NCBI RefSeq assembly: GCF_031326225.1
Contig: NZ_CP133720.1
Coordinates: 2,232,001 to 2,296,000 of the forward strand
Reading direction: 5' to 3'
Source of the DNA: Undibacterium cyanobacteriorum
Lineage (GTDB): Bacteria > Pseudomonadota > Gammaproteobacteria > Burkholderiales > Burkholderiaceae_D
DNA length: 64,000 nucleotides
Shown piece by piece: positions 18,079-26,977 of the stretch (the stretch's first letter is position 1; every line of letters starts with the position of its first letter). Under the pieces are notes generated by a model. The model saw only the letters and a list, made by a program, of their open reading frames with translations, was not told the origin of the DNA and made no database searches. Made by a program: the position numbers and the translations under genes.

Positions 18079-19323
18079 TCAGTCCTTTTTCTGCAATAGG
18101 AATTGATAGACATCAGTGCGTTTTTCTTCGAAGCCGGCTTCGCAATAGGAGTAATACATTTGCCATATGCGTTGGAAGCGCGTGTCGAAACCTTGTTGTG
18201 TGATAAGGTCGATCTGTTCGTTGAAAGACTGATTCCATCGACGTAAGGTTTCTGCATAGTCCAAGCCGAAGCTAAAACTATTCTTGGTGTCGAGCTGATA
18301 CTTCGCCGCGTGTGACATAAAACGTTCGGGGCTAGGCAGCATACCGCCGGGGAAAATATATTGCTGAATAAAATCGGAGCCGGCGCGATAGCGTTCGAAG
18401 TGTTTCTCATCAATCGTAATAGTTTGTATCAAGGCTTTGCCTTGAGGCTTCAAACAACGTTCAAGGCAAGCAAAGTAACTTGGCCAATACTCTTCACCAA
18501 CGGCTTCGAACATTTCTATCGAGACGATGGCATCGTATTGACCTTGGAGGTCGCGGTAGTCACAGAGCTCGAGATACGCAAGATTGCCAAGATTTTTTTC
18601 TTGAATACGTGCTTGCGCAACTTCTAGCTGTGCTTTGGAAATCGTGATGCCATAAACTTGTATTCCTTGTAGCGCAGCGTGTTCTGCGAAGCCTCCCCAA
18701 CCGCAACCAATCTCTAAGACACGGTCGCCACTTTTTAGATTGAGAACGTCGATGATGCGCTGGTACTTTCGATACTGTGCTTCCTGTAGACTAATTTGAT
18801 AGTCGTTGTAGAAGATGGCACTTGAATATGTCCAACTAGGGTCTAACCATAGTTTGTAAAATGCATTGCCGAGGTCGTAATGCGCATGGATGTTCTTACG
18901 ACTTCCTTCTTTAGTGTTGGCACGAAGCGCGTGCTTGATTTTGTACCATATGGACATGATACGATTGCCGAAGATTGCCTTGTCGAGGACCTCTTCGTTT
19001 TGCACTGCTAAACGCAAAACTGCGGTGAGATCTGGTGTGGTTACCCAGCCAGCTTCATAGGCCTCGGCGAAACCTATATCACCGCTGCGTAAGATTTTGC
19101 TGCAGGCACGCCAATCGTGAATATGTAATACAACGCTCGGCACTTGGTTTAAATCGCCAAAGTGCAAAGCTTGTTGGTCAGGCGTAATGAGCTGAAGATG
19201 ACCACGCTTGAGGCGCTTCAAAAGACTAAGGAAGAGCTTGGCACTGGTGGGTAAATTTTGAACTATGGAGGCATTTTTCTCCTCTAGTTTAATGTAGCTT
19301 GAGTTCGTAGGCATGGTCGTCAT
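18079..19323 (-). CDS. Cyclopropane-fatty-acid synthase-family SAM methyltransferase
   Basis: A 414-residue protein with an N-terminal lipid-binding domain (LQLITPDQQALHFGDLNQ) and a class I SAM-binding domain with VLEIGCGWGGFAEHAA near residue 205. Further CFA-family motifs are YDLGNAFYKLWLDPSWTYSSA, SIEMFEAVGEEYW, YIFPGGMLPS and the final RRWN motif. CFA enzymes transfer a methyl group to the double bond of acyl chains in phospholipids. The cluster context (FAD oxidase, DUF1365) suggests a methylated or furan-type fatty acid product rather than the simple cyclopropane made by a stand-alone cfa. The start directly follows the DUF1365 stop (TAAATG). Confidence 0.9.
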   Translation of the reverse strand: MTTMPTNSSYIKLEEKNASIVQNLPTSAKLFLSLLKRLKRGHLQLITPDQQALHFGDLNQVPSVVLHIHDWRACSKILRSGDIGFAEAYEAGWVTTPDLTAVLRLAVQNEEVLDKAIFGNRIMSIWYKIKHALRANTKEGSRKNIHAHYDLGNAFYKLWLDPSWTYSSAIFYNDYQISLQEAQYRKYQRIIDVLNLKSGDRVLEIGCGWGGFAEHAALQGIQVYGITISKAQLEVAQARIQEKNLGNLAYLELCDYRDLQGQYDAIVSIEMFEAVGEEYWPSYFACLERCLKPQGKALIQTITIDEKHFERYRAGSDFIQQYIFPGGMLPSPERFMSHAAKYQLDTKNSFSFGLDYAETLRRWNQSFNEQIDLITQQGFDTRFQRIWQMYYSYCEAGFEEKRTDVYQFLLQKKD

Positions 19324-20142
19324 TTATCTCTCCTCTTTTAGGGAAGTGCCAAGTGTGATATTGCTCTGTGGTGCTGCGGGCAGGCGATAGAAGGGGACGC
19401 CTTTTAACCACAGCAAAAATGCTTGCCAATGGATGCGCCAAAATACACCCATCGTCAAAAAGGGTTGTTTGGTAAATGCTTTCAATAACTCTATGCTAGT
19501 GAAATTCACCTTACGGGAGGCCATCGCTGTCTTGATAACGATTTTCTTCTCTTGGTAGTAATCGATATGGACGACAGCGTGTTTGTTTGAATCTTTGAAT
19601 TGAAATTCGTAGTGACCTTTCACCTCACAAAATGGCGAGACATGCATTGCCTTCACGCTGCAAAGTTGTGATTGTGAACTGATGGCCGAGTGAAATTCGT
19701 CACGCAAAACGTAAAAATGGTGCTCGCCAAATGTGTTATTCACCTCAGCGATAACGCTGACTAATTGGTCGCTTTCGTCGTAGCAATACCAAATACTAAT
19801 TGGATTGAATGCATAGCCAAAAAGACGCGGCATCGTATGGAGTTCGATGCGTTTTGGTGCATTTAACCCATGCTTGTGCAAGACCGAATTCGCCCAATTG
19901 ATAAGACTTGTCCCATCGCGTGGACCATAATCTTGTATTCGGAGTGATAGCAATCGCTTCTTGTTGATTCCGAATACAAAACTGTTGAAACTGGCAGGAG
20001 ACTCTTCAAGCTCATTGAGATCGAGACGCAGAGCAAATATGGGATACACAAACTTATGGCCCTTGGGCGCAAAACGCTCGTGCATGACTTTCGAAAGCAG
20101 TATGCAAGATCGTTGGATGGGACTTGTTGATGAGCTTTTCAT
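19324..20142 (-). CDS. DUF1365 family protein
   Basis: A 272-residue protein starting at the ATG whose A overlaps the upstream stop (ATGA). Family features include the HERFAPKGHKFVYPIFALRLD beginning, the LFGYAFNPISIWYCYD core and the NNTFGEHHFYVL region. DUF1365 has no established reaction but is nearly always adjacent to an FAD-dependent amine-oxidase-like protein and a CFA-type methyltransferase, as it is here. It lacks a signal peptide and transmembrane helices. A longer TTG start at 20157 is unlikely because it would break the coupling pattern seen along the operon. Confidence 0.85.
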   Translation of the reverse strand: MKSSSTSPIQRSCILLSKVMHERFAPKGHKFVYPIFALRLDLNELEESPASFNSFVFGINKKRLLSLRIQDYGPRDGTSLINWANSVLHKHGLNAPKRIELHTMPRLFGYAFNPISIWYCYDESDQLVSVIAEVNNTFGEHHFYVLRDEFHSAISSQSQLCSVKAMHVSPFCEVKGHYEFQFKDSNKHAVVHIDYYQEKKIVIKTAMASRKVNFTSIELLKAFTKQPFLTMGVFWRIHWQAFLLWLKGVPFYRLPAAPQSNITLGTSLKEER

Positions 20143-21425
20143 GGCAATGTCGTCCAAGTGGGATGAAGCTGAAATTCTTTAACTACACGCAGGGCGGACT
20201 TTAAACCGTCCTCATGGAATCCATAGCCAGACCATGCGCCAGCAAACCATAGTCGATTCTTTCCTTGGATGGTGTGCAGTGCTTCTTGTCCATCGATCGC
20301 GGCTTGATCGAAGATCGGGTGTTCATACTCAAAACTCCGCAAAATGGTCTCAGGTTTGGGTTCATGACTTGGGTTCAGTGTGACGATCACTGCTTGCTCG
20401 GTATTGAGCCTTTGTAGTTGGTTGAGAAGGTAACTGACGCACACCGCTTGATCTTGAGTATCGGCTGGTTGTGATTCGCCAAGGTAATTCCAAGCGGACC
20501 AAACTTTCTTATTGTGTGGTAGAAGACTGGTATCTGTATGAAGTACAGCGCGGTTCGCCTGATAGCGGAACTGCGACAACACCGTCTGTTCCTGTTCGCT
20601 GGCATCTTGGATGATGGCTCTACTTGTCGGTGCATGAGTCGCGAATACGACTTGATCGAACATTTCGACGCCGCCAGCAGTGTGAACTTCAACTTGATTC
20701 TCGATACGTTTTACCGCAGTTACTGCGCTGTTGAGGCGGGCGTCTTTGAGCGTGTCGATGATTTTTCTAACGTAGCTACGAGATCCATTCTTGACCGTCT
20801 TCCAGGTTGGTCTGTCGTTGACTTGTAGTAGTGCATGATTCAAACAAAAACGTAGGAAGGTGCTGGCAGGGAAATCGAGAATATCGCTTGGAGAGCTAGA
20901 CCAAATAGCAGCAGCCATGGGTACTAGGTAGTGTTCCTGAAAGCGCCGGTCATAGCCGCCTTTTTTCAGTAAATCTCCTAGACTTATTTTGCTTACCAAT
21001 GATTCTCTTAAATTCGTTTCGGCGTCGCGGTTGAAGCGAAGAATATCGCGTAACATCAAAAGAAAGCTTGGCTTCAATAGGTTTAAGCGCTGCGCGAATA
21101 CGGTGTCGAGGTTCGTACCTGCCCACTCCAATTCGCCACCATTAATGGATACACCGAAAGACATATCAGTGTCATAGCTTTCAACACCTAACTCATCGAA
21201 TAGTGCGATAAGGTTAGGATAAGTTTTGCGGTTGAATACCAGAAAACCAGTGTCCACACTAAGCTTAACTCCGCCCACTACGATATCGACCGTGTTGCTA
21301 TGCCCACCGAAATACGGTCCTGCTTCAAACAAGGTGACGTGATGTTCACGCTGAAGAAAATAGGCGCTAGCAAGTCCAGAAATACCTGACCCGATCACAG
21401 CAATCTTTTGAGCTTGTAACGACAT
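20139..21425 (-). CDS. FAD-dependent amine oxidase/desaturase-like oxidoreductase
   Basis: A 428-residue protein with the Rossmann dinucleotide motif IAVIGSGISGLASAYFL at the N-terminus, followed by the acidic residue at the end of the second strand (LFEAGPYFGGHSNTVD). The C-terminal FAD motif is LWFAGAWSGYGFHEDGLKSA. It belongs to the flavin amine oxidase/phytoene desaturase-like superfamily in the branch linked to DUF1365 and CFA-type genes. A role in oxidising or rearranging a methylated acyl chain is an inference from those neighbours. It is the first gene of the operon, with AGAAGG placed 6 bases before the ATG, and is divergent from the TetR gene. Confidence 0.88.
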   Translation of the reverse strand: MSLQAQKIAVIGSGISGLASAYFLQREHHVTLFEAGPYFGGHSNTVDIVVGGVKLSVDTGFLVFNRKTYPNLIALFDELGVESYDTDMSFGVSINGGELEWAGTNLDTVFAQRLNLLKPSFLLMLRDILRFNRDAETNLRESLVSKISLGDLLKKGGYDRRFQEHYLVPMAAAIWSSSPSDILDFPASTFLRFCLNHALLQVNDRPTWKTVKNGSRSYVRKIIDTLKDARLNSAVTAVKRIENQVEVHTAGGVEMFDQVVFATHAPTSRAIIQDASEQEQTVLSQFRYQANRAVLHTDTSLLPHNKKVWSAWNYLGESQPADTQDQAVCVSYLLNQLQRLNTEQAVIVTLNPSHEPKPETILRSFEYEHPIFDQAAIDGQEALHTIQGKNRLWFAGAWSGYGFHEDGLKSALRVVKEFQLHPTWTTLP

Positions 21426-21468
21426 TGTTAGCCTTCTTAGTGAGGAAATGATTGGTTGATTTCTACTT

Positions 21469-21488
21469 CGGTGTTAATATTAATACCG
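21469..21488. promoter_or_regulatory. Palindromic operator candidate between the TetR gene and the lipid-modification operon
   Basis: A 20-bp near-perfect palindrome, CGGTGTTAATATTAATACCG, with only one mismatched pair of positions. It overlaps a possible -10 element of the tetR gene (TTGATT at 21456, TATTAA at 21478). The core TATTAATAC recurs exactly 40 bp downstream (21518-21526), just before the tetR ATG. The size, symmetry and divergent context fit a TetR-family operator controlling both directions. Confidence 0.6.
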
Positions 21489-21528
21489 TTCAGAAAAAAA
21501 CGCTACTGATTAGTAGATATTAATACTT

Positions 21529-22152
21529 ATGAGTATCTTTAGTAAACTAAATTTTAAAGATCAGGCTTTTCGGCTAAGAGAAGACGCGATTCTTGACGCA
21601 ACTACAACAATCTTGGCGGGAAAAGGTTTTGATTTAATGACAATGGATGATGTCGCTAATCAAATCGGCATTTCCAAACCAAGTTTGTACAAGCACTTCA
21701 AGTCAAAGGAAGACCTCGTCGGCGCTGCCATGATCCGCTTGATTGACGGCGCCAGCGCCCAACTAGATTCATTTCCAGAGACATACTCTGCAAAGGAAAA
21801 GCTCTCCGCATTGTTGGAATGGGCTTTGCGAGTGAGACTAGGCGGTGGATTGCCATTTTTACCGTCAACGAGCAACGCCGTGCGCGAGATGTTGATGCGG
21901 AATTTGAAATATGTAGGGCGGGTGATTAAATTGAATGGTCAACTCGAAAAGTTGGTGATCAAGGCACAAAAAGATGGAGATCTCGATCCACAGCTTCATT
22001 CAGACGTAATCCTGTTTAGTTATTACGCTCGAAGTTGTGATCCTGCGGTAGATTATCTACAAAAGTTTAGCAAAATGGATGCCGACACCATTGTCGAAAA
22101 TATGCTGAGAGTGTGTTTTCAAGGGCTAGAAAAAACAGCGGCAGGCGATTAG
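21529..22152 (+). CDS. TetR-family transcriptional regulator
   Basis: A 207-residue protein. The helix-turn-helix lies near residues 25-65, with TMDDVANQIGISKPSLYKHF as its recognisable core. The C-terminal ligand-binding domain diverges, as usual. It is transcribed away from the FAD-oxidase/DUF1365/CFA operon, with a palindromic site in the shared 103-bp region, so it is the likely repressor of that operon and of itself. In alphaproteobacteria similar lipid clusters are under a sigma-E/ChrR pair; no such pair is seen here. The inducer is unknown, perhaps a fatty-acid-like molecule. No clear ribosome-binding site precedes the ATG. Confidence 0.85.
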   Translation: MSIFSKLNFKDQAFRLREDAILDATTTILAGKGFDLMTMDDVANQIGISKPSLYKHFKSKEDLVGAAMIRLIDGASAQLDSFPETYSAKEKLSALLEWALRVRLGGGLPFLPSTSNAVREMLMRNLKYVGRVIKLNGQLEKLVIKAQKDGDLDPQLHSDVILFSYYARSCDPAVDYLQKFSKMDADTIVENMLRVCFQGLEKTAAGD

Positions 22153-22179
22153 TAGCAGATGATCAGGAAATAATGCCTG

Positions 22180-24429
22180 CTAAGCCCTGAGGTACTTCCT
22201 CAAATCTGACTTGGTTTGAGGTTTGGCAAAGTAAAAGCCTTGTGCATATTTGCATCCGAAACTCAATAGAGCGTCAGCTTGTTCTTTCGTTTCTACACCT
22301 TCCGCAATGACCGCCAAGTTGAGGCTTTGACTGAGTTGGACGATCATTTTCGCGATGCTAGCTTCGCTGTGATTAGAAAAGATTTCGCTCACAAAGGCGC
22401 GATCAATTTTGAGTTTATCGACATTCAGTTTTTGAAGCTGGCTGAGTGAGGAAAAACCAGTGCCGAAATCATCAATGGAGATACGCACACCCATGCTCTT
22501 GATTTTCTGCAGCATACTGCATAGCATTTCGGGGTCGGTCATTGCCATGGATTCTGTAATCTCTAGCTCTAAACAATGAGGAGGAATGCGTGAGTCGCGT
22601 AGTGCGCGCTCTAGACTCTGCATAAATTGCGGGTGCGAAAACTGTGCTTGAGAGACGTTGACCGCAATTTGGAAGTCCTCAAAACCATTTTCTCTCAATT
22701 GCATCAATTCAAAACAGGCACTGCGCAGCACCCATTCTCCAATATTTACAATCAGACCGGAATATTCTGCAATAGGGATGAATTGATCTGGTGGGATGAA
22801 TTGTCCATCTTCGGTGCGCCAACGTAACAAGGCCTCGGCACCGACGGTTCGACCTGTCATCATGTCGACTTGCGGCTGATACACGACAAACAGTCGTTCT
22901 CCTTCAAATGCAGCTCGCAAAGCATGCATCATACGAACCCGTTCGCGAATCTCGACACCCATATCCCTGGTAAAGTAGGAGTAGCCTGAACGGTTATGTG
23001 ATTTCGCGCGTTTTAGTGCGATATTGGCGTCTTTCAAGGCTTCTGAACCACTCAATTCGTATTCGGAAAACTTGATTAATCCAAGGGTCGCAGACAGCTG
23101 AACATTTTGATGGTCAGCCACAAAAGGCTGTTCGAATAAACTAAGGATTAAGCTTGGGGAGACTAAATCCTCATGCCCCAGAATCGCGAAAATATCATTA
23201 CCGATACGAGCGATTTGGCAGTTATCGCCGAAATAGTTACGCAGGCGTTTTCCGACAGAGCACAATAGAAAATCACCAAATTGATGCCCTAAAGCGTCAT
23301 TAGTCTCCGCAAAGTGATCGATATCAACTAAGGCTAAGGCGCTGTCGGCTTTCTTCTCTGTGTGTAGTGTGTCGTGCAAAGTCTGCAGCAGATGAAGACG
23401 ATTCGCGAGTCCCGTCAATGGATCAAAAAATGCGAGATTATGCATTCGCGACGTCAGAACGACATTATCTAAGCATACCGATACATTACTGCAGAACATA
23501 TCCAGTAAGTGCCGATCGACGAGATCTGGTGGCAATGCGAAATCGAGATACATTGCCAAGCTTGCGCCGCCAATGTTGCTAAAGTAAAGTGCCGTGGCGT
23601 CCGCTTCAAAAACATTACGTCGCTCGAAAAGGGCTTTCTGAACGATTTTTTGGGTTGCTTTGTCCGCTACTAATACAAGTGGCCGCTCCAGCCAATCTTG
23701 ATACTGAAGACTCCCAGCAACAACACGCAAACCTGTGATGATTTCATTAGCGTGAGCGAACTCTTCTTGAATTGGATGTGGAGTACAAACAAAGCACTCT
23801 CCATCATTATCAGCCAGTTCGACCACGTACTCGATGATGGTTTCAGAGAATCGCCGTAGATCTTTAAGCCCCATCAATTGAGCACTCGCCTTGATGATCA
23901 GCTCAAGTCCACGACGGCTAGCTGAGATCGCACAAATTTGTTCATACGAACGAACCGCTGAGGTGACCGTGGTATACAGTTTGGCTTGGGTTAGTTCTGT
24001 TTTATTCTTATAGTCGTTGATGTCGTAGTCGCGAATTGCATCCATCTCAGGAGCATATCCAGCTTGTCCAGTACGCAGGATGATACGGACATCTTTAAGT
24101 TCTAAGGTATTTCGGATATAGCTGACCAACTGCAAACCCGCGTTATCGTCATCCATTACAACGTCGAGCAAGATCACTGCGATACGTTTACTGTGCAACA
24201 GTACTTGGCGCGCTTCGGCGGTTGAATAGGCGTGTAGGAAATTGAGACTACGTCCTTGAATACGTAGACCTTGTAGTGCAAACATGGTAGCGGAATGGAC
24301 ATCAGGATCATCATCGATAATCAAGATATTCCAAGGGTTAGAAACTGCGAGTAGTTCGCCTTCAGGCACTGGTTTATCGTCTTCGACGAAAAACAGAGCG
24401 TCTTCTTGCGGATCCGCGATTTCGTTCAT
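22180..24429 (-). CDS. Response regulator with REC, DUF3369-like, degenerate GGDEF and EAL domains (c-di-GMP phosphodiesterase)
   Basis: About 749 residues from the ATG at 24429; a TTG seven codons earlier is possible. An N-terminal receiver domain has the acidic pocket IIDDDPD and the phospho-accepting Asp in LLDVVMDDD (about residue 89). A GAF-like DUF3369 region follows (about 150-330). The GGDEF domain carries GNDIF in place of GGDEF (about 410-414), so cyclase activity is doubtful. The EAL domain has EALLRW (about 532), NVSQAQF, ELEITES, SIDDFGTGFSSL, KIDRAFV and AEGVET, all intact. It should hydrolyse c-di-GMP in response to an unlinked histidine kinase, affecting motility and biofilm. 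Confidence 0.9.
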   Translation of the reverse strand: MNEIADPQEDALFFVEDDKPVPEGELLAVSNPWNILIIDDDPDVHSATMFALQGLRIQGRSLNFLHAYSTAEARQVLLHSKRIAVILLDVVMDDDNAGLQLVSYIRNTLELKDVRIILRTGQAGYAPEMDAIRDYDINDYKNKTELTQAKLYTTVTSAVRSYEQICAISASRRGLELIIKASAQLMGLKDLRRFSETIIEYVVELADNDGECFVCTPHPIQEEFAHANEIITGLRVVAGSLQYQDWLERPLVLVADKATQKIVQKALFERRNVFEADATALYFSNIGGASLAMYLDFALPPDLVDRHLLDMFCSNVSVCLDNVVLTSRMHNLAFFDPLTGLANRLHLLQTLHDTLHTEKKADSALALVDIDHFAETNDALGHQFGDFLLCSVGKRLRNYFGDNCQIARIGNDIFAILGHEDLVSPSLILSLFEQPFVADHQNVQLSATLGLIKFSEYELSGSEALKDANIALKRAKSHNRSGYSYFTRDMGVEIRERVRMMHALRAAFEGERLFVVYQPQVDMMTGRTVGAEALLRWRTEDGQFIPPDQFIPIAEYSGLIVNIGEWVLRSACFELMQLRENGFEDFQIAVNVSQAQFSHPQFMQSLERALRDSRIPPHCLELEITESMAMTDPEMLCSMLQKIKSMGVRISIDDFGTGFSSLSQLQKLNVDKLKIDRAFVSEIFSNHSEASIAKMIVQLSQSLNLAVIAEGVETKEQADALLSFGCKYAQGFYFAKPQTKSDLRKYLRA

Positions 24430-24523
24430 GTTGGCTATTTCGCTCGACAAGCGGCGAGCTTGGTAAAGTTGCTATAGAGAAGCTTATTGTAGTGGGTATT
24501 TCCTTCGATAAACTGTTTAGACG

Positions 24524-24551
24524 AAAAAAAGGCGCAAAAAGCGCCTTTTTT
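24524..24551. terminator. Bidirectional terminator after the PIN-PhoH gene
   Basis: Stem GGCGC/GCGCC with A5 loop, flanked by A7 and T6. It ends the minus-strand PhoH transcript upstream of the REC-GGDEF-EAL gene. Confidence 0.85.
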
Positions 24552-24599
24552 GTTGCTTAATGTCATCGAATTTCTATCGATGAACTCCTTGATGCATCG

Positions 24600-26264
24600 C
24601 TACAGAATGTCGCTTGCATGATCAGCCAAGCGCGAACGTTCGCCACGAGCCAAAGTCACGTGACCACTATGCGACCAGCCCTTGAATCGGTCGACCACAT
24701 ACGTTAGACCGCTTGATCCCTCGGTGAGGTAGGGAGTATCGATCTGTGCGATATTACCCAAGCAAACAATCTTGGTACCGGGGCCTGCACGGGTGACCAA
24801 AGTCTTCATTTGTTTTGGGGTCAAATTTTGCGCTTCATCGATGATGAGGAATTTATTGACGAAGGTGCGACCGCGCATGAAGTTGAGTGACTTGATCTTG
24901 ATCTTAGAGCGAATCAAGTCTTGTGTGGCAGCGCGCCCCCAATCACCAGCATCGTTGTCTGACTTATTGAGTACTTCGAGATTGTCGTCGAAGGCGCCCA
25001 TCCAAGGCGACATTTTTTCTTCCTCGGTCCCTGGTAAGAAGCCGATGTCTTCGCCCACTGGAACGGTGACCCGGGTGACAATGATCTCGTTATAGTTCTT
25101 AGTTTCAAGAACTTGTGCGAGTCCTGCCGCGAGCGCCAACAGTGTTTTGCCGGTACCAGCTTGTCCAAGCAGCGTGACGAAATCGCACTCTGGATCCATC
25201 AATAAATTCAAAGCAAAATTCTGCTCACGATTGCGTGAAGTCACACCCCATACGCTGTGCTTAGAATGGCCATAATCACGCAAGGTTTGCAGCACGGCAG
25301 TCTTACCGTTAATTTGTTTTACTTGACCGTAAAACGAAGCTTCACCGTTGTTCGGTTCGAGATACACAAATTGATTCACCAGCAAACTTGGGATCAAGGG
25401 GCCAGTGATGCGATAGAACGTGGTACTCAAACCATTGCGATTTTCCTGCCAAGTTTCGATGCCTTTGCCGTGCTTACTCCAGAAGTCGGCCGGCAATTGC
25501 AAAATGCCAGTGAAAAGCAAATCAGAATCTTCGAGTACGTGATCGTTGAAGTAATCTTCAGCAGGTAAGCCTAAAGCACGGGCTTTGATACGCATATTGA
25601 TGTCTTTCGACACCAAGACGATAGGGCGCTTAGGGAATTCGTTTTCTAAAGCCCGAACCACGGCCAAAATTTGATTATCGGCTTTGCCTTGAGGGAGACC
25701 TTGTGGAAGGCTGGTATTTTGAAGTTTCGTTTGGAAGAACAAACGACCTCTTGCGTCCTTGTTACCGAGCTTGGAAAGTGGAATGCCTTTTTCGATCTCT
25801 TCGCTATCGATGTCGCCAACGAGTGCATCCAACGAGCGCGAAATCTGCCGCGCATTGCGGGCGACTTCCGACATGCCTTTCTTGTGATCATCGAGTTCTT
25901 CGAGCGTGATCATCGGTAAGTAGACATCATGCTCTTCAAAACGGAAGAGTGAGGTCGGGTCATGCATCAACACATTGGTATCCAGCACAAATACTTTGCT
26001 AACGCCTTTTTTGTCGGCGACTAAGCTAGCGACGGACTTCGCTGGATTAACTTTGGCTTTCGTTGTTTTTGCGATGGTTTCCTTCACTGGAGCAGGTTTC
26101 TTTTTAGCGGAAACAGCGGGGGCAGCAACGCTAGCGACAACTTTTGCTGTGGTGGATTTGGGTTCAGTTGTGGCGCGTGGAAGAGCCTTTCCTTTTTCTG
26201 CTTTTGGATAGTCTTTGGGAGACAATAAGGCCGCGGGTTTGGTCGGCATTTTTGGCAGTGGCAT
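24600..26264 (-). CDS. PIN-PhoH fusion ATPase/ribonuclease-type protein
   Basis: A 554-residue protein. After a low-complexity, lysine- and alanine-rich N-terminal extension (about 1-90) comes a PIN-like nuclease domain with FVLDTNVLMHDP and the acidic ITLEELDDHKKG. It is followed by a PhoH domain with Walker A GQAGTGKTLLALAAG and Walker B FLIIDEAQNLTPKQM. PIN-PhoH proteins of the YlaK/PhoH2 type couple an RNase fold to an ATP-dependent RNA-unwinding motor. A TGAGG ribosome-binding site sits 6 bases before the ATG. It is unlinked to phosphate genes here. Confidence 0.92.
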   Translation of the reverse strand: MPLPKMPTKPAALLSPKDYPKAEKGKALPRATTEPKSTTAKVVASVAAPAVSAKKKPAPVKETIAKTTKAKVNPAKSVASLVADKKGVSKVFVLDTNVLMHDPTSLFRFEEHDVYLPMITLEELDDHKKGMSEVARNARQISRSLDALVGDIDSEEIEKGIPLSKLGNKDARGRLFFQTKLQNTSLPQGLPQGKADNQILAVVRALENEFPKRPIVLVSKDINMRIKARALGLPAEDYFNDHVLEDSDLLFTGILQLPADFWSKHGKGIETWQENRNGLSTTFYRITGPLIPSLLVNQFVYLEPNNGEASFYGQVKQINGKTAVLQTLRDYGHSKHSVWGVTSRNREQNFALNLLMDPECDFVTLLGQAGTGKTLLALAAGLAQVLETKNYNEIIVTRVTVPVGEDIGFLPGTEEEKMSPWMGAFDDNLEVLNKSDNDAGDWGRAATQDLIRSKIKIKSLNFMRGRTFVNKFLIIDEAQNLTPKQMKTLVTRAGPGTKIVCLGNIAQIDTPYLTEGSSGLTYVVDRFKGWSHSGHVTLARGERSRLADHASDIL

Positions 26265-26382
26265 CAGAACCTCATCAAAAAGATGTTTATGAAAAACATA
26301 GGTGCTACATGGTTGGCAAGTGTTAGCAAAGATTGGCTAATGTTCACTCGAGAGAGCTTCACACCTTCAGGGACAAAAAAGT

Positions 26383-26428
26383 AAAAGCCGCTTAGGAAGA
26401 TCACTCGATCTTCGTAAGCGGCCTTTTA
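26383..26428. terminator. Long-stem terminator after the peroxiredoxin gene
   Basis: AAAAGCCGCTTA-GGAAGAT pairs with ATCTTCG-TAAGCGGCCTTTT through a nearly continuous stem of about 19 bp with a 6-base loop. T/A tracts on both sides make it bidirectional. It lies between the bcp stop and the PhoH gene on the minus strand. Confidence 0.8.
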
Positions 26429-26457
26429 TTGTTCGTCGATGAATTCAATTATGTGTC

Positions 26458-26937
26458 TTAGCTGACAGAATCTAACACTGCTTGAGCGTGGTCTGGAACC
26501 TTCACTCCACGCCATTCTTTCACTAACATGCCAGATTCGTCAATAACAAACGTACTGCGTTCGATACCACGTACTTTTTTGCCATACATATTCTTCATTT
26601 TTATCACATTGAAGAGGTTGCAGAGCTGTTCGTCAGGATCGGTAATGAGTTCGAATGGGAGCCCCAATTTCGTCTTAAAACCCTCGTGGGACTTGAGGCT
26701 ATCGCGGCTAATTCCAAATATCACAGTGTTTTTCGCGACGAATTGATCGTGCAGATCCCGAAATGCCATACTTTCTGCTGTGCAACCTGGAGTATTGTCT
26801 TTTGGATAGAAGTAAAGAACAATTTTCCTACCCGCGTAGTTCGCGAGGTCGAATTCACGCTCACCAGTCATCGCCGCACGGAAGTGAGGAACCTGGCAAT
26901 TGATAGCACTTGGTACCGAAGTAGATGTTTCTGACAC
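26458..26937 (-). CDS. bcp: Thioredoxin-dependent peroxiredoxin, Bcp/PrxQ type
   Basis: A 159-residue Bcp-type peroxiredoxin. The peroxidatic Cys is in YPKDNTPGCTAES (about residue 51). The resolving Cys that many Bcp proteins have five residues later is not there (Met), so it is either a 1-Cys enzyme or uses the Cys in QLCNLF. The Arg of the active site is in GIERSTFVID. It reduces peroxides and alkyl hydroperoxides in the cytoplasm. The start is a GTG, supported by AGGAGA seven bases upstream. It lies just downstream of arnD in the same direction, 40 bases away, and could be in the same transcript. Confidence 0.92.
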   Translation of the reverse strand: MSETSTSVPSAINCQVPHFRAAMTGEREFDLANYAGRKIVLYFYPKDNTPGCTAESMAFRDLHDQFVAKNTVIFGISRDSLKSHEGFKTKLGLPFELITDPDEQLCNLFNVIKMKNMYGKKVRGIERSTFVIDESGMLVKEWRGVKVPDHAQAVLDSVS

Positions 26938-26977
26938 GCGTTTCTCCTGCAGATTGTGGGGTTTGAGGATGCTTGTT

